39,526 nucleotides of DNA, from contig DATJYL010000026.1 of assembly GCA_035499655.1 (NCBI GenBank), forward strand, positions 1-39,526, read 5' to 3'. Shown in pieces: positions 31,668-39,526 of this stretch; the stretch's first letter is position 1, and every line of letters begins with the position of its first letter. The notes under the pieces were generated by a model. The model saw only the letters and a program-made list of their open reading frames with translations, ran no database searches and was not told the DNA's origin. Source of the DNA: Pirellulales bacterium. Lineage in GTDB: Bacteria > Planctomycetota > Planctomycetia > Pirellulales > JADZDJ01. The position numbers and the translations under genes are program-made.

Positions 31668-32573
31668 TCACGCCTGCTTCAAAAATCCTTCCGTCTTCAA
31701 AAAATCGTAAAACTGCTGGATGAAGTCGTTGCTCGGCTTGCCGGCGTTGCTCTCGCGCATGCCGAAGCCGTGCGGCGTTTTGGCGTAGATGTGCAGCTCG
31801 GCCGAAACACCGGCGTTTTTCAGCGCCAAATAGTGATTGGCCAGCATCGTTTGAAAGTGGTTGCCATCTTCGTCCCCCACGGCAATGAATGTGGGCGGCA
31901 GGTTCATTTCCTTCGTGATGGTTTGCCCACGAATTCCCAGCGGCCCGGAATAAACCAAGCCCTGAAAATCAGGCCGGGCGGTTTGGCGTTCCACGGGATC
32001 GTCGGCGTCGTCTTTCCCTTTGCCCTGGTTTTCGTCGCCGGCCGCATCGCACACCAAGGCCGCCAGCTCGCCACCGGCGGAAAATCCCAAAATGCCCACC
32101 CGCGCCGGATCAATCCCCCATTCCTCGGCCCGGCTGCGCACTAACCGAATCGCCCGCTGGCCGTCCTCCGTGGGCGCCCCGGGCAGTTTGTAAGGCGAAT
32201 CTTTTTCCCGCGCCAACCGATATTTCAGCACGAAGCAGGCCACGCCGTGATCGGCCAGCCACTGGGCCTCGTTGAGCCCCTCGTGAACCATCCACAATTC
32301 GCGATGCCCGCCGCCGGGCGCAATCACCACGGCCGCGCCGGTCGCTTTATCTTTCGGCGGCAAAAACACCGTCAGCGTCGGATTCTGCACGTTCGTGATG
32401 GTGTACTCGCCGTGCCCTTTGTCCGTTTTCACCTCCGCCATGTCTTTTCGATCTTCAAATCCTGGCACGCCGTTGGGCCACAATGGAATTTGCTGCGGCT
32501 GATCGTCGGCCCAGGCTGTATTCAACACGCCGCACCAAAGCAACAACACGGCCAGCATTCCCAAGAAACGCAT
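31668..32573 (-). CDS. Secreted alpha/beta-hydrolase, esterase-like
   Basis: 301 residues from ATG 32573. The signal peptide is FLGMLAVLLLWCGVLNTAWA. The mature enzyme holds VVIAPGGGHRELWMVHEG (oxyanion-hole region), DPARVGILGFSAGGELAALV with the nucleophile Ser in GFSAGGE, a later Asp in AVGDEDGNHF and His in KTPHGFGMRES, completing a Ser-Asp-His triad. It resembles the acetyl-xylan and other carbohydrate esterases common in planctomycetes. GGAG lies 9 nt upstream. Starts at 32588 or 32861 would add heptamer-encoded residues and are less likely. Confidence 0.88.
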   Translation of the reverse strand: MRFLGMLAVLLLWCGVLNTAWADDQPQQIPLWPNGVPGFEDRKDMAEVKTDKGHGEYTITNVQNPTLTVFLPPKDKATGAAVVIAPGGGHRELWMVHEGLNEAQWLADHGVACFVLKYRLAREKDSPYKLPGAPTEDGQRAIRLVRSRAEEWGIDPARVGILGFSAGGELAALVCDAAGDENQGKGKDDADDPVERQTARPDFQGLVYSGPLGIRGQTITKEMNLPPTFIAVGDEDGNHFQTMLANHYLALKNAGVSAELHIYAKTPHGFGMRESNAGKPSNDFIQQFYDFLKTEGFLKQA

Positions 32574-32598
32574 GATGTTTTTCTCCATGTGAAGAAGT

Positions 32599-32692
32599 GA
32601 GGGGTGATTGGTGAGGGGTGAGTGGTCAGTTGTCATTCGTAAGTGGCAACGCTTTGCAACTGGCCACTGACCACTGACCACCGACCACTCTG
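32599..32692. repeat. Heptamer array upstream of the esterase gene
   Basis: Units GAGGGGT, GATTGGT, GAGGGGT, GAGTGGT, CAGTTGT, CATTCGT, AAGTGGC run from 32602, and CAACTGG, CCACTGA, CCACTGA, CCACCGA, CCACTCT from about 32656. The two halves are partly inverted (GAGTGGTCAGTTG / CAACTGGCCACTGACC). Confidence 0.8.
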
Positions 32693-32695
32693 TCC

Positions 32696-33049
32696 TCACT
32701 GCCCCGTGAGGTTCGGATTCGTGGCAATTGCATAGACAATGAATAAGCACACGGCGGTCATCAGCACCATCGCCACCAAAAACAGTCCATCCGCAAATCG
32801 CTCGGCCCGCAATCGCCGCCGCACCTTTCGATTCCGGATGGCCCAGTACGACAATATGCAAGATGCCAAGAAGATAATCGCATCGATCCCCAGGAAATCG
32901 TCGGCCAGCGTGTTAACCTTCTGCAGCGTGATTACAATCCGTATTAGCCCGATCACCGTCAGGCACACGCCCACCATGGCGGCGGACACGGCAAAAGTAT
33001 GCACGCACAAATCATCTTCCAATGGAATTGTTTCTTTTACATCGCTCAT
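32696..33049 (-). CDS. 117-residue membrane protein, conserved hypothetical
   Basis: From ATG 33049 the protein opens SDVKETIPLEDDLCVHTFAV, then has three hydrophobic spans (AAMVGVCLTVIGLIRIVI, DAIIFLASCILSYWAI and LFLVAMVLMTAVCLFIVYAI) separated by a basic loop (RNRKVRRRLRAERF). I recall proteins of this layout as conserved hypotheticals in planctomycetes and other bacteria. A start at 33064 adds five residues. The 3' end abuts the heptamer block at 32599-32692. Confidence 0.75.
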   Translation of the reverse strand: MSDVKETIPLEDDLCVHTFAVSAAMVGVCLTVIGLIRIVITLQKVNTLADDFLGIDAIIFLASCILSYWAIRNRKVRRRLRAERFADGLFLVAMVLMTAVCLFIVYAIATNPNLTGQ

Positions 33050-33096
33050 GGGAAAGTTCGTCATCCTCTCCGGGCTGGCTTTCCGGATTTGAAGTT

Positions 33097-33258
33097 ATGG
33101 CTGTTCGAAGCCTTTCGTTTGGCGGCACGCGCCCGCATTATGGCCGGAGAAAAGATGCCGGGCAACGGGAGCCCGCCGACACATCTGAGCAGTTGTTCGA
33201 CAAAGATTCCGGTTCTCCGGACTCTCGATATTATTTGCGCAAAGAGATCCCGATCTGA
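33097..33258 (+). CDS. Possible 53-residue polar protein
   Basis: Located in the 304-bp gap between two divergent minus-strand genes. MAVRSLSFGGTRPHYGRRKD, then a strongly polar stretch with DTSEQLFDKDSGSPDSRYYL. No domain, signal or clear ribosome-binding site. Weakly supported; the gap otherwise holds nothing I can name. Confidence 0.25.
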   Translation: MAVRSLSFGGTRPHYGRRKDAGQREPADTSEQLFDKDSGSPDSRYYLRKEIPI

Positions 33259-33353
33259 TGCTCGGGGCTATTGACTGCCTGCCCTCCGGGCCTCGTGCAA
33301 CGTCGCGCCGCGAATCTGAAGCGTTTCAATAAAATTGGGCCACGGTTTGATGG

Positions 33354-34727
33354 CTAGGTGGCGGCGGGATTTCCGCTGGCGGTTTCGCCTTCGGCGGGTT
33401 TTTCGCGTTCTTCCCGGCGGCGGAGGTAGAGCTTGATGGGGACTTCGCTAAACGGCAGCCGTTCGCGGAAGACACCCAACAAATAGCGGCGGTAGGTTTG
33501 CGAAATGCCGGCCGGATTGGAGCAGAACAAAACGACCGTGGGGGGCTCGATGCCGACTTGGGTGGCGAAGAGAATTTTGGGCTGACGATTTTGATAAATC
33601 GGCGGGGGATTGGCATCGATGGCGGCGCGGAGGAGCTTATTCAAATCGGCGGTGGCCACTCGTTGCCGGGCTTGCTTGAACAGCATTTGGGCATGATTCA
33701 ACAGGGCTTTCACATTTTTACCGCTTTGGCCGGTGACGAACGCAATCGGCACATAATGCACGGCGCGAAACGTATCGTAGATGTAATGCACCCATTTTTC
33801 GGTCGGCATGCTTTCGTGGCGGAGGTCCCATTTATTCACGACGAAAATGCAGGGTTTATATTGCTGCGAAATATAATCGCACAGTTGCTTATCGACTTTG
33901 CTGATGCGCTGCGTGGGATCGAAGAACAACAGCACGACATCGGCCCGGCGGACGCTGCGCTGCGCCCGGTGCAGGCTGTAAAACTCCACATCGCTGGCGA
34001 TGCTGCGTTGGCGCTTGAGGCCTGGCGTATCGATGGCGACAAAGGCTCTGCCATCGAGTTCAAAACGCACGTCCACACTGTCGCGGGTGGTGCCGGGCAC
34101 CTCGCTGACAATCATGCGTTCGGCCTGAGCCAGAGTGTTGACGAACGTGCTTTTACCGACGTTGCGGCGGCCGACAATGGCGATTTTCATGTCGGGCTCA
34201 GCGGGCGGGGTGGAGTTTTCCTCCAACGGCGGCGGAAGGCGCTCGATAATCAAATCGAGCAATTCCTCGCGGTGTCGATTTTGCGTCGTGCTGGTGCACA
34301 GCAACTTGCCGCGGCCCAGCTTGTAAAATTCGTCAGCATTAGGGTCAATCGAAACATCGTCCGCCTTGTTCGCAACACAAATGATGGGGGCCTGCACATA
34401 ACGCAAACGCTTGGCCACTTCCTGATCCAGCGGCATGAGGCCTTCGCGGGCATCGACCACCATTAAAATGACCGCCGCTTGTTCCAAGGCGGCGTTGATT
34501 TGTTCCTCGATTTGCGGAGTCAGGTTGTCGGGGTCTTCGAAGCCTAGGCCGCCGGTGTCGACCAACTCGAAATAGCGTCCTTTCTCACAGATTAAATACG
34601 TCATCCGATCGCGAGTGACCCCGGCGGTGGGATCGACAATCGCCAACTTCCGGCGCGCAAGCCAATTGAAGAGGCTCGATTTGCCCACATTTGGCCGACC
34701 CACGATGACGACTTGCGGAAGACCCAT
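33354..34727 (-). CDS. der: Ribosome-associated GTPase Der (EngA)
   Basis: 457 residues with two consecutive G domains, the hallmark of Der. G1 motifs are GRPNVGKSS at about residue 10 and GRRNVGKST at about 190; DTGGLGF and DTPGLKR are the G3 motifs; NKAD and NKWD are the G4 motifs. The C-terminal KH-like domain includes PPPIYQNRQPKILFATQVG and FCSNPAGISQTYRRYLLG. It is needed for 50S subunit assembly. ATG 34727. It is divergent from the sigma-factor gene. Confidence 0.97.
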   Translation of the reverse strand: MGLPQVVIVGRPNVGKSSLFNWLARRKLAIVDPTAGVTRDRMTYLICEKGRYFELVDTGGLGFEDPDNLTPQIEEQINAALEQAAVILMVVDAREGLMPLDQEVAKRLRYVQAPIICVANKADDVSIDPNADEFYKLGRGKLLCTSTTQNRHREELLDLIIERLPPPLEENSTPPAEPDMKIAIVGRRNVGKSTFVNTLAQAERMIVSEVPGTTRDSVDVRFELDGRAFVAIDTPGLKRQRSIASDVEFYSLHRAQRSVRRADVVLLFFDPTQRISKVDKQLCDYISQQYKPCIFVVNKWDLRHESMPTEKWVHYIYDTFRAVHYVPIAFVTGQSGKNVKALLNHAQMLFKQARQRVATADLNKLLRAAIDANPPPIYQNRQPKILFATQVGIEPPTVVLFCSNPAGISQTYRRYLLGVFRERLPFSEVPIKLYLRRREEREKPAEGETASGNPAAT

Positions 34728-34861
34728 ATTGTTAGCGTAACATGGCGAAAAGAATCGTTATAGGAGCGGGCTGTATGCGGCACAAGGAAAGCCGGGTAGG
34801 ATGAATGCCGATCCCACGGACGTGGAATTATACCCCAGGGGCCCTTGGGAAGGCCTGTTCC

Positions 34862-35503
34862 ATGGCGAGCGAAGAAACATCGACAAACGACGAGGCATTG
34901 GCCAACCGTGTGCGCAGCGGCGACAGCCAAGCGTTGGCAGAATTTTTGGTGGCCAAGCATCCACAATTGATGGCCTTTATCGACCGCCGGTTGGGAGCGG
35001 GACTGCGGCGTAAAATCGAGCCGGACGATTTGTATCAGGAAGTCAGCGCCGAGGCGGTGCGTTCGCTGGGGGAAGTCGACTTAACTGATCGCGACCCCTT
35101 CAATTGGTTGTGCCAGGTGGCGGAACGGCGGATTATCGACGCACATCGAAGATTCTTCGGCAGCCAGAAGCGCGATGCGGGGCGAGAAGTTTCCCTCAAC
35201 GCCGCGGGAGGTGGCAGCACCAGCACGACCCGGCCCGGGTTGATAAACATGCTGGTGGCGAGCATGACATCGGCCAGCCAGGCGTTTTCGCGCGATCAAA
35301 AACAATTGCGCATGTTGACCGCATTGGAACAATTACCGGAAGAAAATCGTGAGGCCCTGCGGCTGCGTTATTTGGAAGGCATGCCCTCCAAGCAAATTGC
35401 AGAGAAGTTGGGAAAATCGGACGGCGCGATTCGAGTGATGCTGACGCGCTCGTTGGCCAAGCTGCAGCAGATATTGGGCACGGATACCATTAGCAACGTA
35501 TGA
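34862..35503 (+). CDS. ECF-type RNA polymerase sigma factor
   Basis: 213 residues from ATG 34862. Region 2 is in RRKIEPDDLYQEVSAEAV and DPFNWLCQVAERRIIDAHRR. Region 4 is LEQLPEENREALRLRYLEG, then PSKQIAEKLGKSDGAIRVML. A flexible stretch with GGGSTSTTRPG links them. It directs RNA polymerase to an unknown regulon; no anti-sigma gene is adjacent. The stop is 8 bp before mnmA on the same strand, so the two may be co-transcribed. Confidence 0.9.
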   Translation: MASEETSTNDEALANRVRSGDSQALAEFLVAKHPQLMAFIDRRLGAGLRRKIEPDDLYQEVSAEAVRSLGEVDLTDRDPFNWLCQVAERRIIDAHRRFFGSQKRDAGREVSLNAAGGGSTSTTRPGLINMLVASMTSASQAFSRDQKQLRMLTALEQLPEENREALRLRYLEGMPSKQIAEKLGKSDGAIRVMLTRSLAKLQQILGTDTISNV

Positions 35504-35511
35504 AGGACTGA

Positions 35512-36756
35512 ATGGTGGCACGAGTTGTGATGGCCATGTCGGGCGGAGTCGATAGCAGCGTGGCGGCGGCACTTTTGTGCCGAGCGGGCCACGAGGTGAT
35601 CGGCGTGTTCATGCGGCATGGTGAGGCGCCGGTAGAATCGGAAACAACCGCTTGTGCTTCAAACAGCGCGACACAGGGCGGGCAACTACCGATCGTGTCC
35701 GGACGGCTGGATCACAAGCAAGGCTGTTGCAGCGTTTCGGACGCCGAAGATGCCCGCCGCGTGGCCGAGCAGTTGGGCATTCCGTTTTATGCGCTGAATT
35801 TAAGCGACGACTTTGCGCGAATCATCGATTACTTCGTCGATGAGTACACGGCGGCCCGAACACCGAACCCCTGCGTGATGTGCAACCATTGGCTGAAATT
35901 TGGGAAGTTGTACGATTACGCCGACCGTGTGGGAGCGGAATTTGTGGCCACGGGACATTATGCCCGGGTTGAGAGTTCTGAAAGCTGCAGCCAGATTGAT
36001 GAACCATGGGACATTGGGGCGGCATCTTCACCATTGCTACTGCGCGGACTCGATCCAGCCAAAGATCAATCGTATGTGTTGTTCGGGGTGGATCGCGGAT
36101 ATCTTTCCCGAATGATGTTGCCGATCGGCAATTATCGCAAAAACGAAATCCGGCAGCTGGCCCGCGAATTTGGGCTGCGCGTGGCGGACAAGCGCGACAG
36201 CCAGGAAATTTGCTTTGTGTCCAGCGGCGATCACGCTGAGTTTGTCCGCCGCCGCCGCTTCAACCGCTGCGGATCACGAATTAGTTCTTCTACCACTAGG
36301 GTGGCAAACGAAATGGATGAAACGGAGTCGGCAGGGCCTCTGGATTCGTCAGGGCAAATTGTGCTGGCCGATGGCTCTGTGGTAGGCCAGCATGACGGAA
36401 TCGAAGCGTTCACGATCGGTCAACGTAAAGGATTGGGCGTGGCGATGGGCGAACCGTACTATGTAACGCGCATCGAGGCCGCCAGCCGGCGGGTGTTCAT
36501 CGGTCGGCGGGAAGAATTGGCCCGCAGCGAACTGACGGCCAATCGGGCGAATTGGCTGGTCGATGCGCCCACTGCGCCGTTCCGTGCCTCGGTTCAAATT
36601 CGGTATAACAGCGCGGCGGCGCCGGCGGTCGTGGAACCGTTGGAAAACGGCCAATTCCGAGTGCGATTCGAGGAACCAAGGTATGGCGTCGCCCCAGGGC
36701 AGGCCGCCGTTTGTTATGATGGCAATTATGTGCTTGGCGGGGGCTGGATTGAGTGA
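35512..36756 (+). CDS. mnmA: tRNA 2-thiouridylase MnmA
   Basis: 414 residues from ATG 35512. The P-loop motif is MAMSGGVDSSVAAALL; the first catalytic Cys region is TPNPCVMCNHWLKFG; the second Cys lies in SQEICFVSSGDH. Conserved YVLFGVDRGYLSRMMLPIG and FTIGQRKGLGVAMGEPYYV complete the fold. It thiolates U34 of tRNAs for Lys, Glu and Gln using a persulfide carrier. A roughly 30-residue polar insertion (SETTACASNSATQGG...) after MRHGEAP, and another after RRRRFNRC, lengthen it beyond E. coli MnmA (368 residues). Confidence 0.95.
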   Translation: MVARVVMAMSGGVDSSVAAALLCRAGHEVIGVFMRHGEAPVESETTACASNSATQGGQLPIVSGRLDHKQGCCSVSDAEDARRVAEQLGIPFYALNLSDDFARIIDYFVDEYTAARTPNPCVMCNHWLKFGKLYDYADRVGAEFVATGHYARVESSESCSQIDEPWDIGAASSPLLLRGLDPAKDQSYVLFGVDRGYLSRMMLPIGNYRKNEIRQLAREFGLRVADKRDSQEICFVSSGDHAEFVRRRRFNRCGSRISSSTTRVANEMDETESAGPLDSSGQIVLADGSVVGQHDGIEAFTIGQRKGLGVAMGEPYYVTRIEAASRRVFIGRREELARSELTANRANWLVDAPTAPFRASVQIRYNSAAAPAVVEPLENGQFRVRFEEPRYGVAPGQAAVCYDGNYVLGGGWIE

Positions 36757-36818
36757 ATCGCGATGTCTGCCAACGATCTTGGTTCTGTTAATCTTTGTGC
36801 TCGTTGGAAAAATCGTTC

Positions 36819-36846
36819 TTGCGACACGCGATGCCGCTACTATAAT
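36819..36846 (+). promoter_or_regulatory. Sigma-70-type promoter of floA
   Basis: TTGCGA (36819-36824), 16-bp spacer, TATAAT (36841-36846). Transcription should start near 36853, giving a leader of about 45 nt before floA. Confidence 0.6.
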
Positions 36847-36898
36847 CGCGTGAGATCGATCGTTTACCCGTCCGCTGCTCATCTGGCGATAATTAACT

Positions 36899-37903
36899 AT
36901 GCTGCCGCCCCTCACGCTGTTCGCGCAATTTGACCATCTGCCCGACAATATCGGCCTGTATGTCGTCGGCGGCGTGGTGGCGTTTTTCTTTCTCATTTTC
37001 ATGCTGCTGGTGCTCACCTATGGCAAATTGTGGTTCCAAGCATACATGTCGAATGCCCGGGTCAGTTTGCTAAGCCTGGTGGGCATGAGCTTACGCAAGG
37101 TAGATGCCCGAGTGATCGTGCAGGGCCGAATTATGGCGCTGCAGGCGGGCGTGGGAACCGATCGGCAAACCGGCATCAGCACGCGGCGATTGGAAGCGCA
37201 CTATTTGGCCGGCGGCGACGTGCCGCGTGTCATTCGGGCAATCATTGCGGCACATCGGGCGGACATTGATTTGGATTTTGACCGCGCCGCCGCCATTGAT
37301 TTGGCCGGGCGCGACGTGCTCGACGCCGTGCAAACCAGCGTGAACCCCAAGGTCATCGATTGCCCCGATCCCAATACCAGCCGCAAAAGCACGCTTTCGG
37401 CCATTGCCAAAAACGGCGTGGAATTGAAAGTGAAAGCCCGCGTCACGGTCCGCACCAATTTGCAGCAATTGATCGGCGGAGCGACCGAGGAAACTATTAT
37501 TGCTCGCGTCGGCGAGGGCATTATTACCGCCATCGGCTCGGCGGAAAGCCATTTGAGCGTCATCGAAAACCCGGACCGGATCAGCAAGGCCGTGCTGGAG
37601 CGCGGGCTGGACGCCAACACGGCGTTTCAAATTGTGTCGATTGACATTGCCGACGTCGACGTGGGCGAAAACATTGGCGCTCGGCTGCAGGCCGACCAAG
37701 CGGAAGCCGATACCCGCGTGGCCCGCGCCAAGGCGGAAGAACGGCGCGCGTTCGCCATTGCCCGCGAGCAAGAAATGAAAGCCGCGGTGCAGGAAAATCG
37801 GGCATTGGTCATCAAATCTGAAGCTCAAGTGCCTGTGGCGATGGCGCATGCCTTTCGTGTTGGCAATCTGCACGGAAAAGCAGGAGATAACGGGGCAGCC
37901 TGA
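36899..37903 (+). CDS. floA: Flotillin-like membrane protein FloA, altered C-terminus
   Basis: 334 residues. One membrane span ([20 protein letters not shown]) near residue 30 precedes a conserved SPFH-like body: [20 protein letters not shown], then [38 protein letters not shown] and [20 protein letters not shown]. The C-terminal helix is rich in Ala, Glu and Arg. FloA scaffolds membrane microdomains. Bacillus FloA ends with AMAEALREGNIGVMDYMNMK and a further conserved 15-20 residues. Here the match stops at [12 protein letters not shown] and is replaced by [10 protein letters not shown]. The last 92 bp overlap the convergent PEP-CTERM frame. Confidence 0.88.
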   Translation: MLPPLTLFAQFDHLPDNIGLYVVGGVVAFFFLIFMLLVLTYGKLWFQAYMSNARVSLLSLVGMSLRKVDARVIVQGRIMALQAGVGTDRQTGISTRRLEAHYLAGGDVPRVIRAIIAAHRADIDLDFDRAAAIDLAGRDVLDAVQTSVNPKVIDCPDPNTSRKSTLSAIAKNGVELKVKARVTVRTNLQQLIGGATEETIIARVGEGIITAIGSAESHLSVIENPDRISKAVLERGLDANTAFQIVSIDIADVDVGENIGARLQADQAEADTRVARAKAEERRAFAIAREQEMKAAVQENRALVIKSEAQVPVAMAHAFRVGNLHGKAGDNGAA

Positions 37904-38936
37904 TAAAGCGCCGCCATTGCACTAGGAGCCAACACCCCAAAGCAATCCAGGCGAGCAACGCGGCGCTGGGTTCCGGCACGGAAGAGGTTCCGCCGCCGCC
38001 GCCGGCCAGTAAATTCAGCAGCGCTTGCAGGTCGGCGTTGCTGACCACGCCGTCCTGGTTTACATCCGCAATGGCCGTAAACTCCATGCTGGACATATTA
38101 TTGTTGGCCGCTTTGTAGGCGCTTGGGTTGGCCAAGGCTTGCAGCATCAACGGAATATCTGCCGCAGTCTTTTCCCCATCCAGGTTGAAATCGCCGCGCA
38201 TAATGGCGCTGTAAATAGCTAAAGTTGCAGCATCTTGTTGCGTGTAATCTGCATTGCCAGAAAAATTGCCTTGGTTCTTGTCTGAAATCGAAAATACATC
38301 GACCATCGGAATCGTGGTCAATGTCACTTGCGAGCCGTCACTAAGCGTGAAAGGAACCGTAACCGTGAACGAAAAACCATACTCCCCATATGTTGGTCCG
38401 GAGCCAATAAATAATTCCTTGGCCAGTTCGTGAGCATCGTACAACGAAACGCCAAGTCCCGGATCGAACGATGTGTTCCCGTACACATAAGCAAGTCCGC
38501 CTGATGCGCCGGGATATGTGGCCGTGCCAGTGATCGGATTGTAATCCCGGTCATAGATTTGAATGTAGGTACCGTTAGGAGCCGCCGTGGCCTGTGCCAA
38601 TCCATTTGTTCCCAGTATGCCGTTCGAAAAATACAAGGGGCTGGTAATGTTGAACGTAGCGCCGGAATAATCCGGAAATGGACCTGATGTTTGAGCAAAA
38701 CCATGCTCGACATAATAGTATCCGGATGTCAATGTGCTGTTGAAATTCTCAATAAACAGATTCGCCATGGGGGCTGGCGTCTTCAGTTTGGGGTCCAAAT
38801 AATCACTTGCCGACGAGACCAAGATTGTTGTTGGGTCGTAATAATTATCCACGGACAAATTAAAGCCGTGTGCCCAAACCCGCCCAGCCACGATAATCGA
38901 TGCCAATATTATTGAACTGAACGTGATTGCTTTCAT
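37812..38936 (-). CDS. Secreted dockerin-like PEP-CTERM protein
   Basis: 374 residues from ATG 38936 (GGAGGAG 7 nt upstream). Signal peptide [19 protein letters not shown]. Residues 20-250 are a beta-rich domain ([37 protein letters not shown]). Two dockerin-like calcium loops follow: [18 protein letters not shown] and [27 protein letters not shown] sorting tail ([15 protein letters not shown], then WRR) should end the protein. Instead the frame runs on for 28 residues ([11 protein letters not shown]...) into floA. The N-terminal domain is paralogous to the next protein. Confidence 0.85.
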   Translation of the reverse strand: MKAITFSSIILASIIVAGRVWAHGFNLSVDNYYDPTTILVSSASDYLDPKLKTPAPMANLFIENFNSTLTSGYYYVEHGFAQTSGPFPDYSGATFNITSPLYFSNGILGTNGLAQATAAPNGTYIQIYDRDYNPITGTATYPGASGGLAYVYGNTSFDPGLGVSLYDAHELAKELFIGSGPTYGEYGFSFTVTVPFTLSDGSQVTLTTIPMVDVFSISDKNQGNFSGNADYTQQDAATLAIYSAIMRGDFNLDGEKTAADIPLMLQALANPSAYKAANNNMSSMEFTAIADVNQDGVVSNADLQALLNLLAGGGGGTSSVPEPSAALLAWIALGCWLLVQWRRFIRLPRYLLLFRADCQHERHAPSPQALELQI

Positions 38937-38975
38937 ACTAAGCTCCTCCGACCTATTGCATGCCATATGGGAGTG

Positions 38976-39022
38976 AAAAAAGTGTGGCTGGCTCGGCTTC
39001 GCCGACAGCCGAGCCGCCACAC
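38976..39022 (-). terminator. Rho-independent terminator after the partial PEP-CTERM gene
   Basis: GTGTGGC-GGCTCGGC pairs with GCCGAGCC-A-GCCACAC (one bulge, 15-bp stem), followed on the minus strand by TTTTTTC. It lies between the two tandem PEP-CTERM genes, 16 bp after the upstream gene's stop. Confidence 0.85.
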
Positions 39023-39038
39023 GCTTGTGAAATAACAC

Positions 39039-39526
39039 CTAATCACTACCGCCTTTTCGCCGTGATCGGTGTGCGATCAGCAATCCTCCGCCAATTAAAG
39101 CCAGCAAAAATGAAGAGGGTTCTGGGACCAACGCCGCGTAAATTGCTTCCGTTGCGGCGTCCTGCAGGGGAAACGGCGCAAAGGTGGCGAATCCGCCGGG
39201 ATTATCCGGATCGGTGGTGGTGTCAAGTGCGAACACGTCATAAAGAGGTCCCGTGTCAAGCGTCATCCCATTACTAGCAAAGTGAACGAGCACATCGAAA
39301 GCAAAACCGTACTCTCCATATGTCTGAGTAGAGTCGGCAGCCAGATAGATGTCCTTTTCCAATTCGTGATAATAGTAAAGCGACACCCCAAAACCTGTTT
39401 GGAATGAAGTGTTGCCGTAAATGTACACATCGCCGGCGGAAGCTCCGGGATAAGATGGGTCGCCGGCATAAAGGTCGTAAATGTGCACATAGGTTCCCGA
39501 CGAGGCGGGCACGGCTGGACTGGTTC
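39039..39526 (-). CDS. Partial PEP-CTERM protein, paralogue of the downstream gene
   Basis: The 5' end is outside the window; about 162 codons are visible. YPGASAGDVYIYGNTSFQTG, then SLYYYHELEKDIYLAADS and QTYGEYGFAFDVLVHF closely track the previous protein, showing a tandem duplication. It lacks the dockerin loops and ends with a regular PEP-CTERM tail (VPEPSSFLLALIGGGLLIAH, then RSRRKG). Both are likely exported and sorted by an exosortase-type system, which is not in the window. Confidence 0.85.
   Translation of the reverse strand, partial: TSPAVPASSGTYVHIYDLYAGDPSYPGASAGDVYIYGNTSFQTGFGVSLYYYHELEKDIYLAADSTQTYGEYGFAFDVLVHFASNGMTLDTGPLYDVFALDTTTDPDNPGGFATFAPFPLQDAATEAIYAALVPEPSSFLLALIGGGLLIAHRSRRKGGSD

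Noticed and set aside
33498-34466. 322-codon plus-strand frame opposite der
   Set aside because: Antisense to Der G domains; no motifs of its own.
36715-36853. Hydrophobic frame overlapping the end of mnmA
   Set aside because: It overlaps mnmA in another frame and runs through the floA promoter; the hydrophobic stretch alone is not enough to call a gene.
37091-37873. 260-codon minus-strand frame opposite floA
   Set aside because: Antisense to the conserved FloA body and without any recognisable content.
1-39526. CRISPR arrays and rRNA genes
   Set aside because: No regularly spaced repeats with unique spacers were seen; the periodic repeats are 7-bp tandem units. No rRNA-like sequence was recognised.

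Overview
The window looks like a chromosomal piece of a planctomycete, most likely a Pirellulales-type bacterium. The pointers are a DUF1580 protein, a giant tandem UvrA, the planctomycete/verrucomicrobial small basic protein, PEP-CTERM and dockerin-like secreted proteins, FloA, a bacillithiol-pathway deacetylase and many short planctomycete-style hypothetical genes. This assignment rests on recognised protein families, not on a database search.

Layout. Bases 1-5680 are the right-hand part of an integrative element inserted at the 3' end of a tRNA-Asn gene (5680-5752). It carries a tyrosine integrase, an unknown gene, a DUF1580 DNA-binding protein, a RepA-like ATPase, a CHC2/TOPRIM primase, a small protein and a partial winged-helix protein, all on the minus strand. 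The order int / small DNA-binder / helicase / primase resembles phage-satellite islands. Its left end lies outside the window. Just upstream of the tRNA is a damaged tRNA-Asn copy whose anticodon arm is replaced by a 16-bp palindrome that recurs twice more.

Bases 5900-19900 are core chromosome: two micro-membrane proteins with leaderless-type promoters, bshB1, a DegT-type aminotransferase, xerC, a LuxR-type response regulator, pheS (no pheT next to it), an HD-GYP/GAF protein, an M50 metalloprotease, a NUDIX hydrolase, smpB (apparently starting at ACG), lipA and a CBM9-like protein. Bases 19954-27369 hold one gene, a 2471-residue UvrA: two complete UvrA copies fused in tandem plus a duplicated C-terminal module of unknown function. 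Bases 27500-39526 hold small membrane proteins, the small basic protein, protoporphyrinogen oxidase, an alkyltransferase-like protein, a NIPSNAP protein, an esterase, der, an ECF-type sigma factor, mnmA, floA and two paralogous PEP-CTERM proteins.

Across the window run short repeats of several families: heptamer arrays (units such as TGACCAA, TGACCAC, GATTAGC, CTTCTGC), a 64-bp hairpin repeat, other REP-like hairpins and the 16-bp palindrome. At four convergent gene pairs the heptamers form inverted arms, and the strand carrying a stop triplet in each unit is the one read out of each gene. Several genes take their stop codon from the array. Inside uvrA and hemG the same kinds of repeat are read on the stop-free strand and add in-frame linker peptides. 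This repeat system, the giant UvrA and the disrupted tRNA copy are the most unusual content.
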